Source of the DNA: Brachionus rotundiformis
Lineage: Eukaryota; Rotifera; Eurotatoria; Ploima; Brachionidae
NCBI GenBank assembly: GCA_016802295.1
Contig: JAESIW010000180.1
Location: 4,447,975-4,511,974, forward strand
Reading direction: 5' to 3'
Length of the DNA: 64,000 bases
Shown here: positions 11,678 through 20,575 of the stretch, piece after piece
Layout: every line of letters starts with the position of its first letter
Numbering within the stretch: position 1 is the first letter of the stretch
Translations under genes and position numbers: made by a program
Notes under the pieces: generated by a model
Told to the model about the DNA's origin: nothing
The model's database searches: none
What the model saw: the letters and a program-made list of their open reading frames with translations, nothing else

Positions 11678-12140
11678 TCTAAATTCGTTAAACTAAGCCT
11701 AAACACTCAAAGGATCGGCGGTGGGCATTGTGAATTTCAAAATAAACAGAACAACTAACTTCCCATTTTGATAAATTAAAATTTACTAAAATAAAATGAA
11801 TTTTAAAAAATACTTCAACAAAGAGCAACATACTTTGTTGTATTTTTTTTACTTAAAATAATTTTTTTGATGTAGGTAATGACAGAAAGTAAAGCATCAA
11901 TTAGATTTAAATTAACTATTGATTTTGTTTAACTGTAAAAAAGAAAAGAAAAGTTTTTATTTTTGGTATAAAATATGCAACAAAATATGTTGCTCTATGT
12001 TGAAGTATTTTTTAAAATTCATTTTATTTTAGTAAATTTTAATTTATCAAAATGGGAAGTTAGTTGTTCTGTTTATTTTGAAATTCACAATGCCCACCGC
12101 CGATCCTTTGAGTGTTTAGGCTTAGTTTAACGAATTTAGA
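11678..12140. repeat. Large fold-back (inverted repeat), ~160 bp arms
   Basis: The left arm (11678-~11840) and right arm (~11979-12140) are near-perfect reverse complements. Left-arm markers TAAACTAAGCCTAAACACTC, GGATCGGCGGTGGGCATTGT and GGGAAGT/ACTTCCC recur inverted in the right arm. Both arms continue through the 'caacaaag..gagcaacatac' region next to a ~140 bp AT-rich loop. Arms this similar suggest a recent fold-back or MITE insertion, or gene conversion between arms. No ORF is present. The right edge abuts the truncated LTR at 12136. Confidence 0.9.
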
Positions 12141-12586
12141 AAGGAAGCATAAATAGCTGCTCCAATACGTTTAACGAGGAGATCGGATAGACGGGCCCAA
12201 GGGTACTAATGTAAACATTACATCTGGCGACGAGGATAAAAGCCCCAGAAGACTATAAAGAGCGCTTCTTGGTGGCAGTAGTGTTTATAGTATGTGAAGC
12301 GGCTACCTGATATGTGTCAGTTAGTACCTGGGAAAAACAATAGTCTATGGCTGGTCCCGGTCATTGTTAACCCGGCAGTGGTCACAATGGTCGACAGTTC
12401 CCTAGCATTCGCTTTATAAAAGCGGGGGAAAGATGTGATATAGCGACATCTTTGTCGATATCACTGGTTTAATTAACTAACTTAACCATGAGCGTTCAAG
12501 TTAGAAAGGAGCATAAATAGCTGCTCCAATACGTCTAACGAGGAGATCGGATAGACGGGCCCAAGGGTACTAATGTAAACATTACA
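12136..12586 (+). mobile_element. Miniature LTR retroelement (TRIM-like), 5' LTR truncated
   Basis: A complete 3' LTR of 153 bp (12434-12586) starts TGTGATATAGCGACATC and ends ACATTACA. It is preceded by a purine run (GGGGGAAAGA, 12424-12433). The last 86-87 bp of the same LTR is repeated at 12136-12222. After two bases this is followed by TGGCGACGAGGAT (12225-12237), which is complementary to the 3' end of animal tRNA-Ser(GCU) and so is a primer-binding site. Only ~200 bp of non-coding sequence separates the primer site from the purine tract. The element is therefore a TRIM or an extreme internal deletion of a Ty3/mag-type retrotransposon. The 5' LTR lacks its first ~67 bp, cut off at the fold-back edge. 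Confidence 0.85.
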
Positions 12587-12831
12587 AAAACACACAATTT
12601 AATTTTTTAATTAATGATCAATCATATTTACATGTTTTAATATTTATTTTAAAGCTTAGAATTTACTGCTTTTAATTTTACAGATTTTTATGAAACTAAT
12701 ACAACTTTTAAACAAAGTATTTGACAAAAATAGCCGGTCCTTTGAGTGTTAAAACACTCTTGAATACCTAGTGAATTTAAAATCAGAAATATAAAATTAG
12801 AAAATATAATAATTTTTGTCAATAGAAGAAT

Positions 12832-13464
12832 TTATTTAATATAAGAAATTTTTTTACCTAATGTACAAACTTCCATTTCAAAGTTCTTTTCAATCGCAGT
12901 TGTTTCAAATTGGACATTATTTTCGTCAAGCAACTTTGCCAGACCATTTTTCAGTTGACGCTTTATTTTGTCCAAATCCTGCAATAATTTCAGACTACTT
13001 GTTGTCATATTCTTAAAGAATGTACCACTTGTCTCTGACTTATACATCAATTTTATTGCATCTTAAATTTAGAATTTTTTAATTCTAAATAATTACATTA
13101 TCATTCTATACTTACCATTATCATTTAAAATATTCAAACAATCATTAGTGGATATAACTCGATTAATTTTTTTCGTTTGATGATCAGACTGTAAGCCTGA
13201 AAATGAGAGAAGTCTGTCAGCTTGGGAATTGTATTCCAGAAGCTTGAGGGTCATTAATTTGTCAAAAGAGTGCATTCCAATTATTTTCATCTCCTTTTTT
13301 AGAAAAATATTCAAGCTATTTATTGGAAAATTCTATGGACATACCTGGTGAGGCGTCCTAACATTTGGATACGGTCTGTACCAAACAAAAACAAAAGCAC
13401 ATTTAAAAATAATAACAAACAAGAAAATAATTAAAATATAATAATTCTTCAATATGAACTTCAT
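12832..13464 (-). CDS. Unrecognised type II membrane protein with coiled coil (3 exons, possibly incomplete)
   Basis: Exon 1 (13345-13464) encodes a short basic start, one hydrophobic helix (YYILIIFLFVIIF) and YRPYPNVRTPHQ. Exon 2 (13116-13293) and exon 3 (13061 downward) join in phase through introns of 51 and 54 nt. Exon 3 contains a likely helical/coiled segment (LKLLQDLDKIKRQLKNGLAK). The topology, a single N-terminal signal-anchor followed by a helical stem, resembles Golgi glycosyltransferases, but no catalytic domain is present. Exon 3 either ends at the stop at 12832 or splices out at the GTAAAA donor at 12857. No following exon was found before the repeat cluster at 11.7-12.6 kb, so the 3' end may be lost to insertions. 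I do not recognise the family. Confidence 0.55.
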
Positions 13465-13892
13465 GAATCTAAAATTGTTATTTTTGATTAGAATTTTTTT
13501 AAATAATTTTTAATAATTCTATTTGCATTAGTTTAATAAAAACAGCATTTAAAAATCAATAAGGCATTTAATCCTTGTTTTAAAAATTTTAATTAAAACT
13601 TTATTGTCTTATTTAAATAAATAGTCATTTTGTTGAACCAAAATCCGGAAAAAATGCGAGGCGAATACATAAATCGACTATTCACCTTTAAATTCTACTT
13701 CTAGAAGATTTAGACTTCATTATTTTGCTTCCTTCTGATGGGATTTTTTTAAATAAAAAAAAACATAGGAAATGAATGGATTAAGAAAATATATATGAAA
13801 AAATGAAAAAACTCATTTTTAATTAATTTATTCAAATTTTTGCAAAAAATTAAGACTCAATTAGATTTAATTTAATTTAAATTTAAGAAAAA

Positions 13893-13964
13893 GCTTCGAG
13901 CGAGGTTCGAACTCGCGACCTTCTGCGTGTGAAGCAGACGTGATAACCACTACACTATCGAAGC
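13893..13964 (-). tRNA. tRNA-Val (anticodon CAC)
   Basis: The 72-nt cloverleaf reads on the minus strand. The acceptor GCTTCGA pairs with TCGAAGC, the D arm contains TAGTGTAGTGGTTATCAC (box A), and the anticodon stem-loop CTGCTTCACACGCAG carries CAC. The T arm CGCGAGTTCGAACCTCGC supplies box B. There is no intron and no encoded CCA. The sequence matches animal tRNA-Val closely over box A and the anticodon arm. Confidence 0.95.
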
Positions 13965-14076
13965 TAACTGCTTATCAACTGCTTGAAATTCTATTTTCTA
14001 TTTAAGTTTAAAAATAAGGATTTTGAATAAAATAGTCAATAATTAATGAATTTTTTCTATTGAATTAAAAAATTTA
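13965..14076. other. Short spacer after tRNA-Val
   Basis: AT-rich sequence, nothing recognised. Confidence 0.3.
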
Positions 14077-14210
14077 TTTTTGAAAGCTATTATTAGATAT
14101 CTAGAAATGGATAATTTGGAGATTCAAATAAATAAACAATATCTAATAGCTTGATATTTTAGCACAAAATTCATTTTTTATTAAATTGAACGTGCTAAAT
14201 TTCTGTTCTA
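14077..14210. repeat. 134-bp hairpin repeat, copy 1
   Basis: An almost identical 134-bp unit occurs again at 14755-14888 in the same orientation, with only a few substitutions and no indels. Each unit contains two hairpins: AAGCTATTATTAGATAT pairs with AATATCTAATAGCTT, and TTAGCAC pairs with GTGCTAA. The second unit ends CTGTTCTAG and the first CTGTTCTAA. Confidence 0.85.
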
Positions 14211-14754
14211 ATTAATGTAAAAAATATTAAAGATTTAATGGATTTTTAAAATAATAATGTGAAATAATATTCTTTTGTTCTTCAATTTTTCGTATGATTG
14301 GAACTATCATTTTCAGTTTTTAAGATTTTGATCAGATCTTAATATCGATTATTTTTATCACGAACTTGCAAACTTATAATCGATTTTATCATGATACCTT
14401 CTAGAAAAGTTCTTAAAGTATTAGCCTCAAGTTATGAACTTTTGCATTTTACTAAATTGTCGGATATTTTTGATACTATTTTTTTGCAATCCCAAAGCTT
14501 TAAATAATGTAATATTTTTGCTTGAATGGAATTAGACCTTTCTAAAATTAAATCTCAAAGAGTTTTGACTCTTAAAATTTTATAAAAAAAAAATCTGAAA
14601 CAAAAAACTTCTGACTTTTGAATGGTACTTTTAGGCAGTTATTAGAAAAAAAGTCTAAAAGCGTCACCAGCAGGCCCTAAATATGTCTAGTGTCTAGTGG
14701 AAGTTTTGAATTTTTTTAAAGCAAGAATACAAATACTTGGAAAGCAACATCAGC

Positions 14755-14888
14755 TTTTTGAAAGCTATTATTAGATATCTAGGAATGGATAATTTGGAGA
14801 TTCAAATAAATAAACAATATCTAATAGCTTGATATTTTAGCACAAAATTCATTTTTTATTAAATTTAACGTGCTAAATTTCTGTTCTA
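14755..14888. repeat. 134-bp hairpin repeat, copy 2
   Basis: Direct repeat of 14077-14210, offset by exactly 678 bp, with the same two internal hairpins. The 540 bp between the copies is AT-rich and holds no recognisable gene. Confidence 0.85.
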
Positions 14889-15149
14889 GCAAAGAAAAGC
14901 AGCGCTTGGAAGTTCTCGGGAATGTCTCAGACACATAGCCAAAGCTTTTTTCAAGTCATTAAGTAAACTAAAAGTCATTTCTATGAAAAAATTAAATCAT
15001 TCTAAATCAAGGAAATGTTTTTAAATCATAAAATTTTATTTATGTGTTTGTTTAACAAAATTTTTAAATTGAAATAAGCTTTTAAAAAAATAAAAATAGT
15101 CTGGTGAGGCGTCCTAACAAAATTCGAAAGACTTTTACTTGACTTAATG

Positions 15150-15545
15150 ACTTAAAAACAACTATGGAAAAAGCTTGAGAACGTTCTACACTGGAGCCTG
15201 AAGATTCCCAGAATAAATTTGTTTGAAATGCTAACACGATTAATTATGTAAGAGAACAAATTCCAAACCATTGAATCAATAAACCAAAAACAAAAGACTT
15301 CAGCGGCTTGGACATGTACTAAGAATGAAAGAACCATGTATATTAGAGAAGAGCCTTCTAATGGGCGCCTTAAAGGCCAACATTAGCATGGTTTGAAACA
15401 ATCACGAAAGAGCTCGCTGAAATGAAGAGGACATGCCAAGCATGGATAAAAAAAAGGATTGAAATTGAGTGGGAATCGAGAGCAAGGATGCAAGATTGGT
15501 CAACTATGGTGACAGCGAAGGAAAGAGTGTGAAAAGCCAATAAGA
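15150..15545 (+). mobile_element. LINE 3' tail (RLGHVLRM-type), decayed
   Basis: The plus strand carries RLGHVLRMKEP, then ITKELAEMKRTCQAW and IEIEWESRARMQDWSTMVTA in shifting frames. These correspond to the '(R/W)LGHVLRM', 'GRP..TW' and 'W...A.DR..W' motifs that end RTE/I-type LINE polymerases. Several stops and frame changes show it is a relic. It has the same family tail as at 31327-31595 and 37850-38885. Confidence 0.75.
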
Positions 15546-17731
15546 TTCAACCAAAACCAAGTGATTAGAAATTAAAATTTTTATTACAAAAATGTGTTTT
15601 TGAATCTATTTCCATCAGCTCAGCGAGTCGTAAAAAAGGGAGCACCAATATAAAGATAATGTTGTGCCAAGGGAAAATTTAATTTAAGCGTGTTTTAGAC
15701 TTTCGTGTTAATGTAGAACTCAATTGTAAATAATTAGGGAAAAAAACTACTTTACTAAAATAAAGCTTTATTTTTAACTTCTAGATAAAGCCGGGCATTT
15801 TACTCTCCAAGACCTCCGAGAGCTCGGTATTTTTGGTTTTTTTGCTCTTAGAGCCCTTAATGATAAAAGAGAGGAATCAAATTGCTTGTTGATTGGTGGC
15901 TAAAAACTATAAACCATAATGGTGTCCATAATACCGCAAAAATTTTATTCTTAAATTTTTAATAAAGAATATGTTTTTAATCTTAATAAAAACAGAATTG
16001 TTGCCAGCATACTGCAACTAAGGAGGCAATTAAACAGATCAATGAGCCTAAATGAAAAGATTGCAGCATGAAAACAGCTTCAGTATCATGTTTAATACTA
16101 AAATTGTTTGCTAGAAAGAGTTTTGATAAGTCACGTTTAATTTCCTCTCTCTGAGATTTTAATTTAAGATCTTAGCTCTTAAAAAATTTGTAAAAATAAT
16201 TGTTTTTAAGCAATTAAAAATATAATAATTATTTTAACTAAACCGATTATGATAGTCGGTAGCCTCCTTAATTTCGAAACTTTTAAAGCCAAAAAGCTAA
16301 ATTAATTAAAGATTTAAAAATCAAAAAATAACATAGAAATAATGCTACCGGAAAAAATAATTAAAAAGATTGAAATAAATATGCTTTATCATTAAGAAAT
16401 ATCAGCCGTCAGGTCTGAAGAAACCTTCTATTTAGACATCAAAATACGGATACAAAATAAAAGCATAAATCCTACCACATTAATCTTTAATTAAAAAAAA
16501 AACAAAAATCGATAAAGAAAATATTCTCTTCCATTCCTTCTCTCTCGTTTCATTTCTTTCCTAATTTGTTAAGTCTAACGATCCGTTTCATCACCTGTAA
16601 TTAAAAATTACGCCACTAGTTGGTGCTGTTCATTGGAAAAATTTTTTTTCAAATATTTTAATCATTTTAAGAATCATTGAAAAAGAAACCTTAATTAATT
16701 TTATTTAAGCTTCAATTTGTATATAAGATTAATAACCTAATCAAGATATCTAGTCATATTACATCATTACATAAATTGATTTTTTGTTAATTATTAAAGT
16801 ATAATGTCGTATTTATTAGACTTAATCTATGTAAATGTGAAATTTTTTATAATTTTAAATAAATTAAGAAATTTTTCGTGATTGAATATTACTGTTAAAT
16901 AAATTTTTTAATTATGACAAAAATATCATATTGGGATAATGTCTATTATTAAACTTTATTGCGTTTAATTTAATTATGCCAATCTATTTTTCAGATTTTC
17001 GTGCCAAATTTAATAAATTTTAACGTCCTACGATAAAAATTAATTTAATTAATTAAATTAAGTTTAAATGAGGTTAATTGCCGGAAATTTTTTCTATGTT
17101 TTCTGATTATGTGCTTGATGTATCATAAAAAAATGGAAAAAAACTAAATTTTATATAGCTGTGTATATTTTTTTACAATAGACACTGATCCTTAACAAAA
17201 ATATAATCTTTTTATTTTAAAAATTTGAGAAAAATTGATTTTTAATTTAAGTTATGTAAATTATCTTAATGTGGTCCAATTATAAATTGAAAATTAATTG
17301 ATCCTAAACCTTTTAAATTTTAAAATCACAATCAATATTTTAAGTAAATTTTAGCAATCTAAATTATTCATGATCACATTATGGTTATTTAATCTTTAAA
17401 TTAAAATTAAAAGTGCTGCCTACGAAAAAATTTTTACTAAATCCTTTTTACATTTTTATCTATTTGAATCCCAGAACTATAAATTTATTTGATGATCAGA
17501 ATATTAAGTGATTTTTTAGCCACGTGAGTATAATAATTTAATTAGAGTATTAATTTAAATCAGCATTTAGTTTTTCCTAGAGATAATCCGAATCAAATTT
17601 GGAACAAATTATTATGTTAATTCTTTAAAGTAAAAATAATATTTTAAATAGCGACTAAATTAATTGTTAAATGAAGGATAATAAATGAAAAATTAAGAAC
17701 TTAGCAAAAAACCACAGTGGTGATTTTATAT
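15546..17731. other. AT-rich intergenic stretch
   Basis: No gene, RNA or repeat identified; A+T-rich throughout. Confidence 0.4.
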
Positions 17732-17945
17732 AAGGATCCATGTTGAATTTTCCTATTTATACGTAACAAAAAGTAAATTAACGTAAACTATGATCATTTT
17801 ACTATTTTTTATTTAGGACAAAAATGGTAATTTAACTAAATTTTACGTAAATTTGCGTAAAAAGAAGTAAAAGTACCATAATTTACGTTAATTTACTTAT
17901 TTTTACGTACAATTACGTAAATTTACCATTGATCCTTATATAATA
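17732..17945. mobile_element. Candidate MITE with clustered ACGTAA motifs
   Basis: The ends TATATAAGGATCCATG and CCATTGATCCTTATATA form a short inverted repeat. Between them ACGTAA/TTACGT is repeated about nine times in both orientations. There is no ORF. The structure suits a small non-autonomous DNA element or a protein-binding array. Confidence 0.55.
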
Positions 17946-18543
17946 GTAAAGAAAAAATAAGATATTATCTTAAATAACAACCTTCAGGATTGCGTTTAAG
18001 AAAAAGAGGGTGTTTTTGAGTTTTTACTTTTTCAGAATAATAATCCTTTTTTTGAAAATTATTTAATTAAATTTCGATTAAATTTTTTTTTTCATTTTCT
18101 TTAATTTAATACTTTATCAAAAATTTACCTTTTTTAGAAGCGACTGTTATAATCCTATAGGCTTGAATACAAGTTCAAACGGCAGTTCTACTTTCTACTA
18201 CTATTTTTTTAAATTCTTCGTATTTTTGTTGTATTTAATTAAAATTAACGTTGTTTTACTCCTATTTCTTTTCAATTTAAATTCAAATTTTTAATTTTTT
18301 TACATCACCCTTATGATGTTTATTGAAATAAATAAAAAAATAATAATATTAAATAAAAATAATTTTTAACATTTGTTATAAATAAAATATCATCATTATT
18401 GACTTTGGCGGGTATTCCACTAAATTAAAGATATTAGCACTCAAGAGTAATTTATTATTTCCAGAAATCAATCAATTAAATTTTTTTCTCAAAAAATTTT
18501 GTATTGTAAATAACATTACTTCGAAAAAGGCATATGTTTTTGA

Positions 18544-19497
18544 CTTACCTCTAAATTATTAAAAAGTACCTCTAAAATATAACAAATTACCTCTAATTTA
18601 TTAAAACATAAGCTAAATTCTTATTTATAAGCTATTTTAATAAAAAAAAGCTCTATTCTAATAAAAAAGTATCTAAATTAGTAAAAAAGCAGATATTTTA
18701 TTAAAAAAAAATCTAATTAAAGAAAAAAAAAGTTAATTGAAGAAAAAATTAAAAGCTAATTGGAGAAAAAAAAGAAAGTAATATTTTTAATTTTGTTTGC
18801 ATTTGTTTGGACAATACAAATAACGTTTCAAACGCATTTCTGAGTTACAAACTCGACAATACTTTTTCGTTTCATCAACACGAGTTCTTTTCGACGGTTG
18901 AGGAGCTATTTCAGACTCATCGTCCTCATTATCTGATTCAATGCCTTTTGCAGGTTCATTTGATGCATTTGTTTCATTTTTCTGACGTTGTAAACACGAT
19001 GCATTTTTCTTCGGTGCTCCCCTTTTTCTGTTCGATTCAATTGGTAAATCCATTGCTACTAAGTCAAAGCTACATTTTTTCAATCTTGCACAAGTAGCTA
19101 TTTGATGATCACAATGATAGTCTTTAAGACCAAACCAGCAAGTACACGATGATTCTCTCCAATTTAGGTCGACTTTGATACGGTTAATTGAAAAGATGCA
19201 TTTGATCATTGCATCGAAATTAGTTATCAATTAAAAAAAAACCAATGAGTTGATGTCAATTAAATGATACATTTGAATTTTTTAATTAACAGAGTTTAAT
19301 TCATAAAAAGATGTTTTTTTAATTGATTAGGCTTTTTTTTAATAATTAGCTGCAATTTTCATTTATTTGCGGGTTTCTTAATATTTAGATCAGTTGTTTT
19401 AGATTTAGAAGTCTCTTTAATTTATTAAAGGTGAACTTTTAATATTAGAGGTAAGTTTTTATATTTTAGAGGTATTTTTTAATAATTTAGAGGTAAG
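18544..19497. mobile_element. TIR element with repeated termini and SWIM/AT-hook ORF (copy 1)
   Basis: The left end starts CTTACCTCTAAATTATTAAA and carries the unit TACCTCTAA three times. The right end read in reverse starts CTTACCTCTAAATTATTAAA and again has three such units, so about 65 bp of terminus is inverted. The 954-bp element contains a single minus-strand ORF (18787-19230). No target duplication is obvious. The SWIM finger points to the Mutator-like (MULE) superfamily, but no DDE catalytic domain is present, so it is either a deletion derivative or an independent small element. Confidence 0.8.
18787..19230 (-). CDS. Small SWIM zinc-finger protein with AT-hook-like motif (transposon-borne)
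   Basis: The 147-residue ORF fills the centre of the TIR element. Near residue 28 it has a SWIM-type finger, SSCTCWFGLKDYHCDH (CxC...CxH), preceded by a Trp as in MULE transposases and FAR1/MEKK1 SWIM domains. It continues with KRGAPKK (AT-hook-like), an acidic stretch (SDNEDDESE), and a Cys-rich end, CRVCNS...CPNKCKQN, that looks like a second metal-binding knuckle. There is no transposase catalytic core. The element at 26747-27632 encodes the same arrangement, so the ORF appears conserved between elements rather than random debris. Confidence 0.6.
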   Translation of the reverse strand: MITNFDAMIKCIFSINRIKVDLNWRESSCTCWFGLKDYHCDHQIATCARLKKCSFDLVAMDLPIESNRKRGAPKKNASCLQRQKNETNASNEPAKGIESDNEDDESEIAPQPSKRTRVDETKKYCRVCNSEMRLKRYLYCPNKCKQN

Positions 19498-19577
19498 CAA
19501 AGAATTTATGCGTTCGAAAAATGATATAAAAAAAATTCATTTTTGAAAAAGTTTAAGATTTACCGCGAAGAACAGTG

Positions 19578-19753
19578 TTAACACTAGAAAGGCCGAGGAG
19601 ATTTTAAAATCCCTTTTTAAAAAATGTTAACTTGAATATTTTCTCAAAGAAATAATGCTATCAAAAATTACTCAAAGAAACTTAAAATCAACTTGTAATA
19701 CTTAAATTTTATAATCATATTTAAAATAATAATTTTAATCAGCCTAGTGTTAA
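19578..19753 (-). mobile_element. piggyBac-type MITE, copy B
   Basis: It starts TTAACACTAGAAAGGCC and ends CCTAGTGTTAA with flanking TTAA. The interior is the reverse complement of the element at 11290-11488, sharing the AATCAACTTGTAATACTTAA stretch. Its right terminal repeat has decayed more than in copy A. Confidence 0.85.
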
Positions 19754-19759
19754 ACACAA

Positions 19760-19990
19760 AATTTGGTCTTTTTTTGTTATAAAAGATGTATCCTTTGTAA
19801 AGGACAGGTTTTAAATCCAATACTGTTTTTAATCCATCTCGTCCGTACTACAGTTTTTTTTTTTGAAAACTTTCCATATCACTACCAGCTAGCACTCGAT
19901 AAATGATTTGGTCATCATTGTCCGTGAATTGGCACGTCCCAGCTAATTTGGCGAGCACCATTCTAGCAGCGAAGCTGCATCTATCATAAA
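19760..19990 (-). other. Coding-like remnant, possibly FLYWCH-type
   Basis: Minus-strand translation from 19985 is open for about 43 codons (DRCSFAARMVLAKLAG... FTDNDDQIIYRVLAG). After one stop it continues as DLKPVLYKGYIFYNKKRP up to the MITE edge. 'LxxKGYxF..NK' and 'C...AR(M/L)V' faintly recall FLYWCH zinc fingers, which occur in Mutator-like elements, but I cannot assign it firmly. The composition is less AT-rich than the surroundings. Confidence 0.25.
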
Positions 19991-20575
19991 GTTAAATCTT
20001 AATTATTATGACTTAAACCTATATTTAAATAGGGAAATATAAAAAATTTTTCGAAGAAATTTAAAAATTTAAATAGTTTTCAATTAACTCTTTACAATAC
20101 AAGAAAAATTTAAGGCTTGAACAACTACCTATAAATCAAGACTTTCCAGAGAGACTTTCTTTTTACAATTATTTCTTCTTGAAAAAATCACTAATACTTA
20201 CAGTCAAAAAAAAATTTTAGTTATACAAATCATTTTTAAGATTTTTTAAATAAAATTTAAACCATTGTTAAAAATCTAAAACGTTAACCATTAACTCTTC
20301 TCTTTATTTTTAAAAAGTTTAAGAAATCAAAATTCCTTAAAAGATATTATGTATTGATAAACTTTTAAAGAAAGGAGGGCCTTGGGCCCGACACTGAGAG
20401 TCTAGTTTTCTAATTATTTAAATAAACAGCTCAAAGTTTAAACCAAACAAAAACTGAAATTTTTTTACAGCAATATTATTTTAAAATTTTGATGTTGACT
20501 TAATTTTTTATTATTACCATTAATTTGGTTAAAACATTTACTAATTTATCTTAATTACTAAATTTATTAAAAAAT
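19991..20575. other. AT-rich spacer downstream of beta-mannosidase
   Basis: No supported gene; A+T-rich. Confidence 0.3.

Noticed and set aside
14077..14888. CRISPR-like or tandem array from repeated hairpins
   Set aside because: There are only two units, 678 bp apart, with unrelated spacer DNA, in an animal genome.
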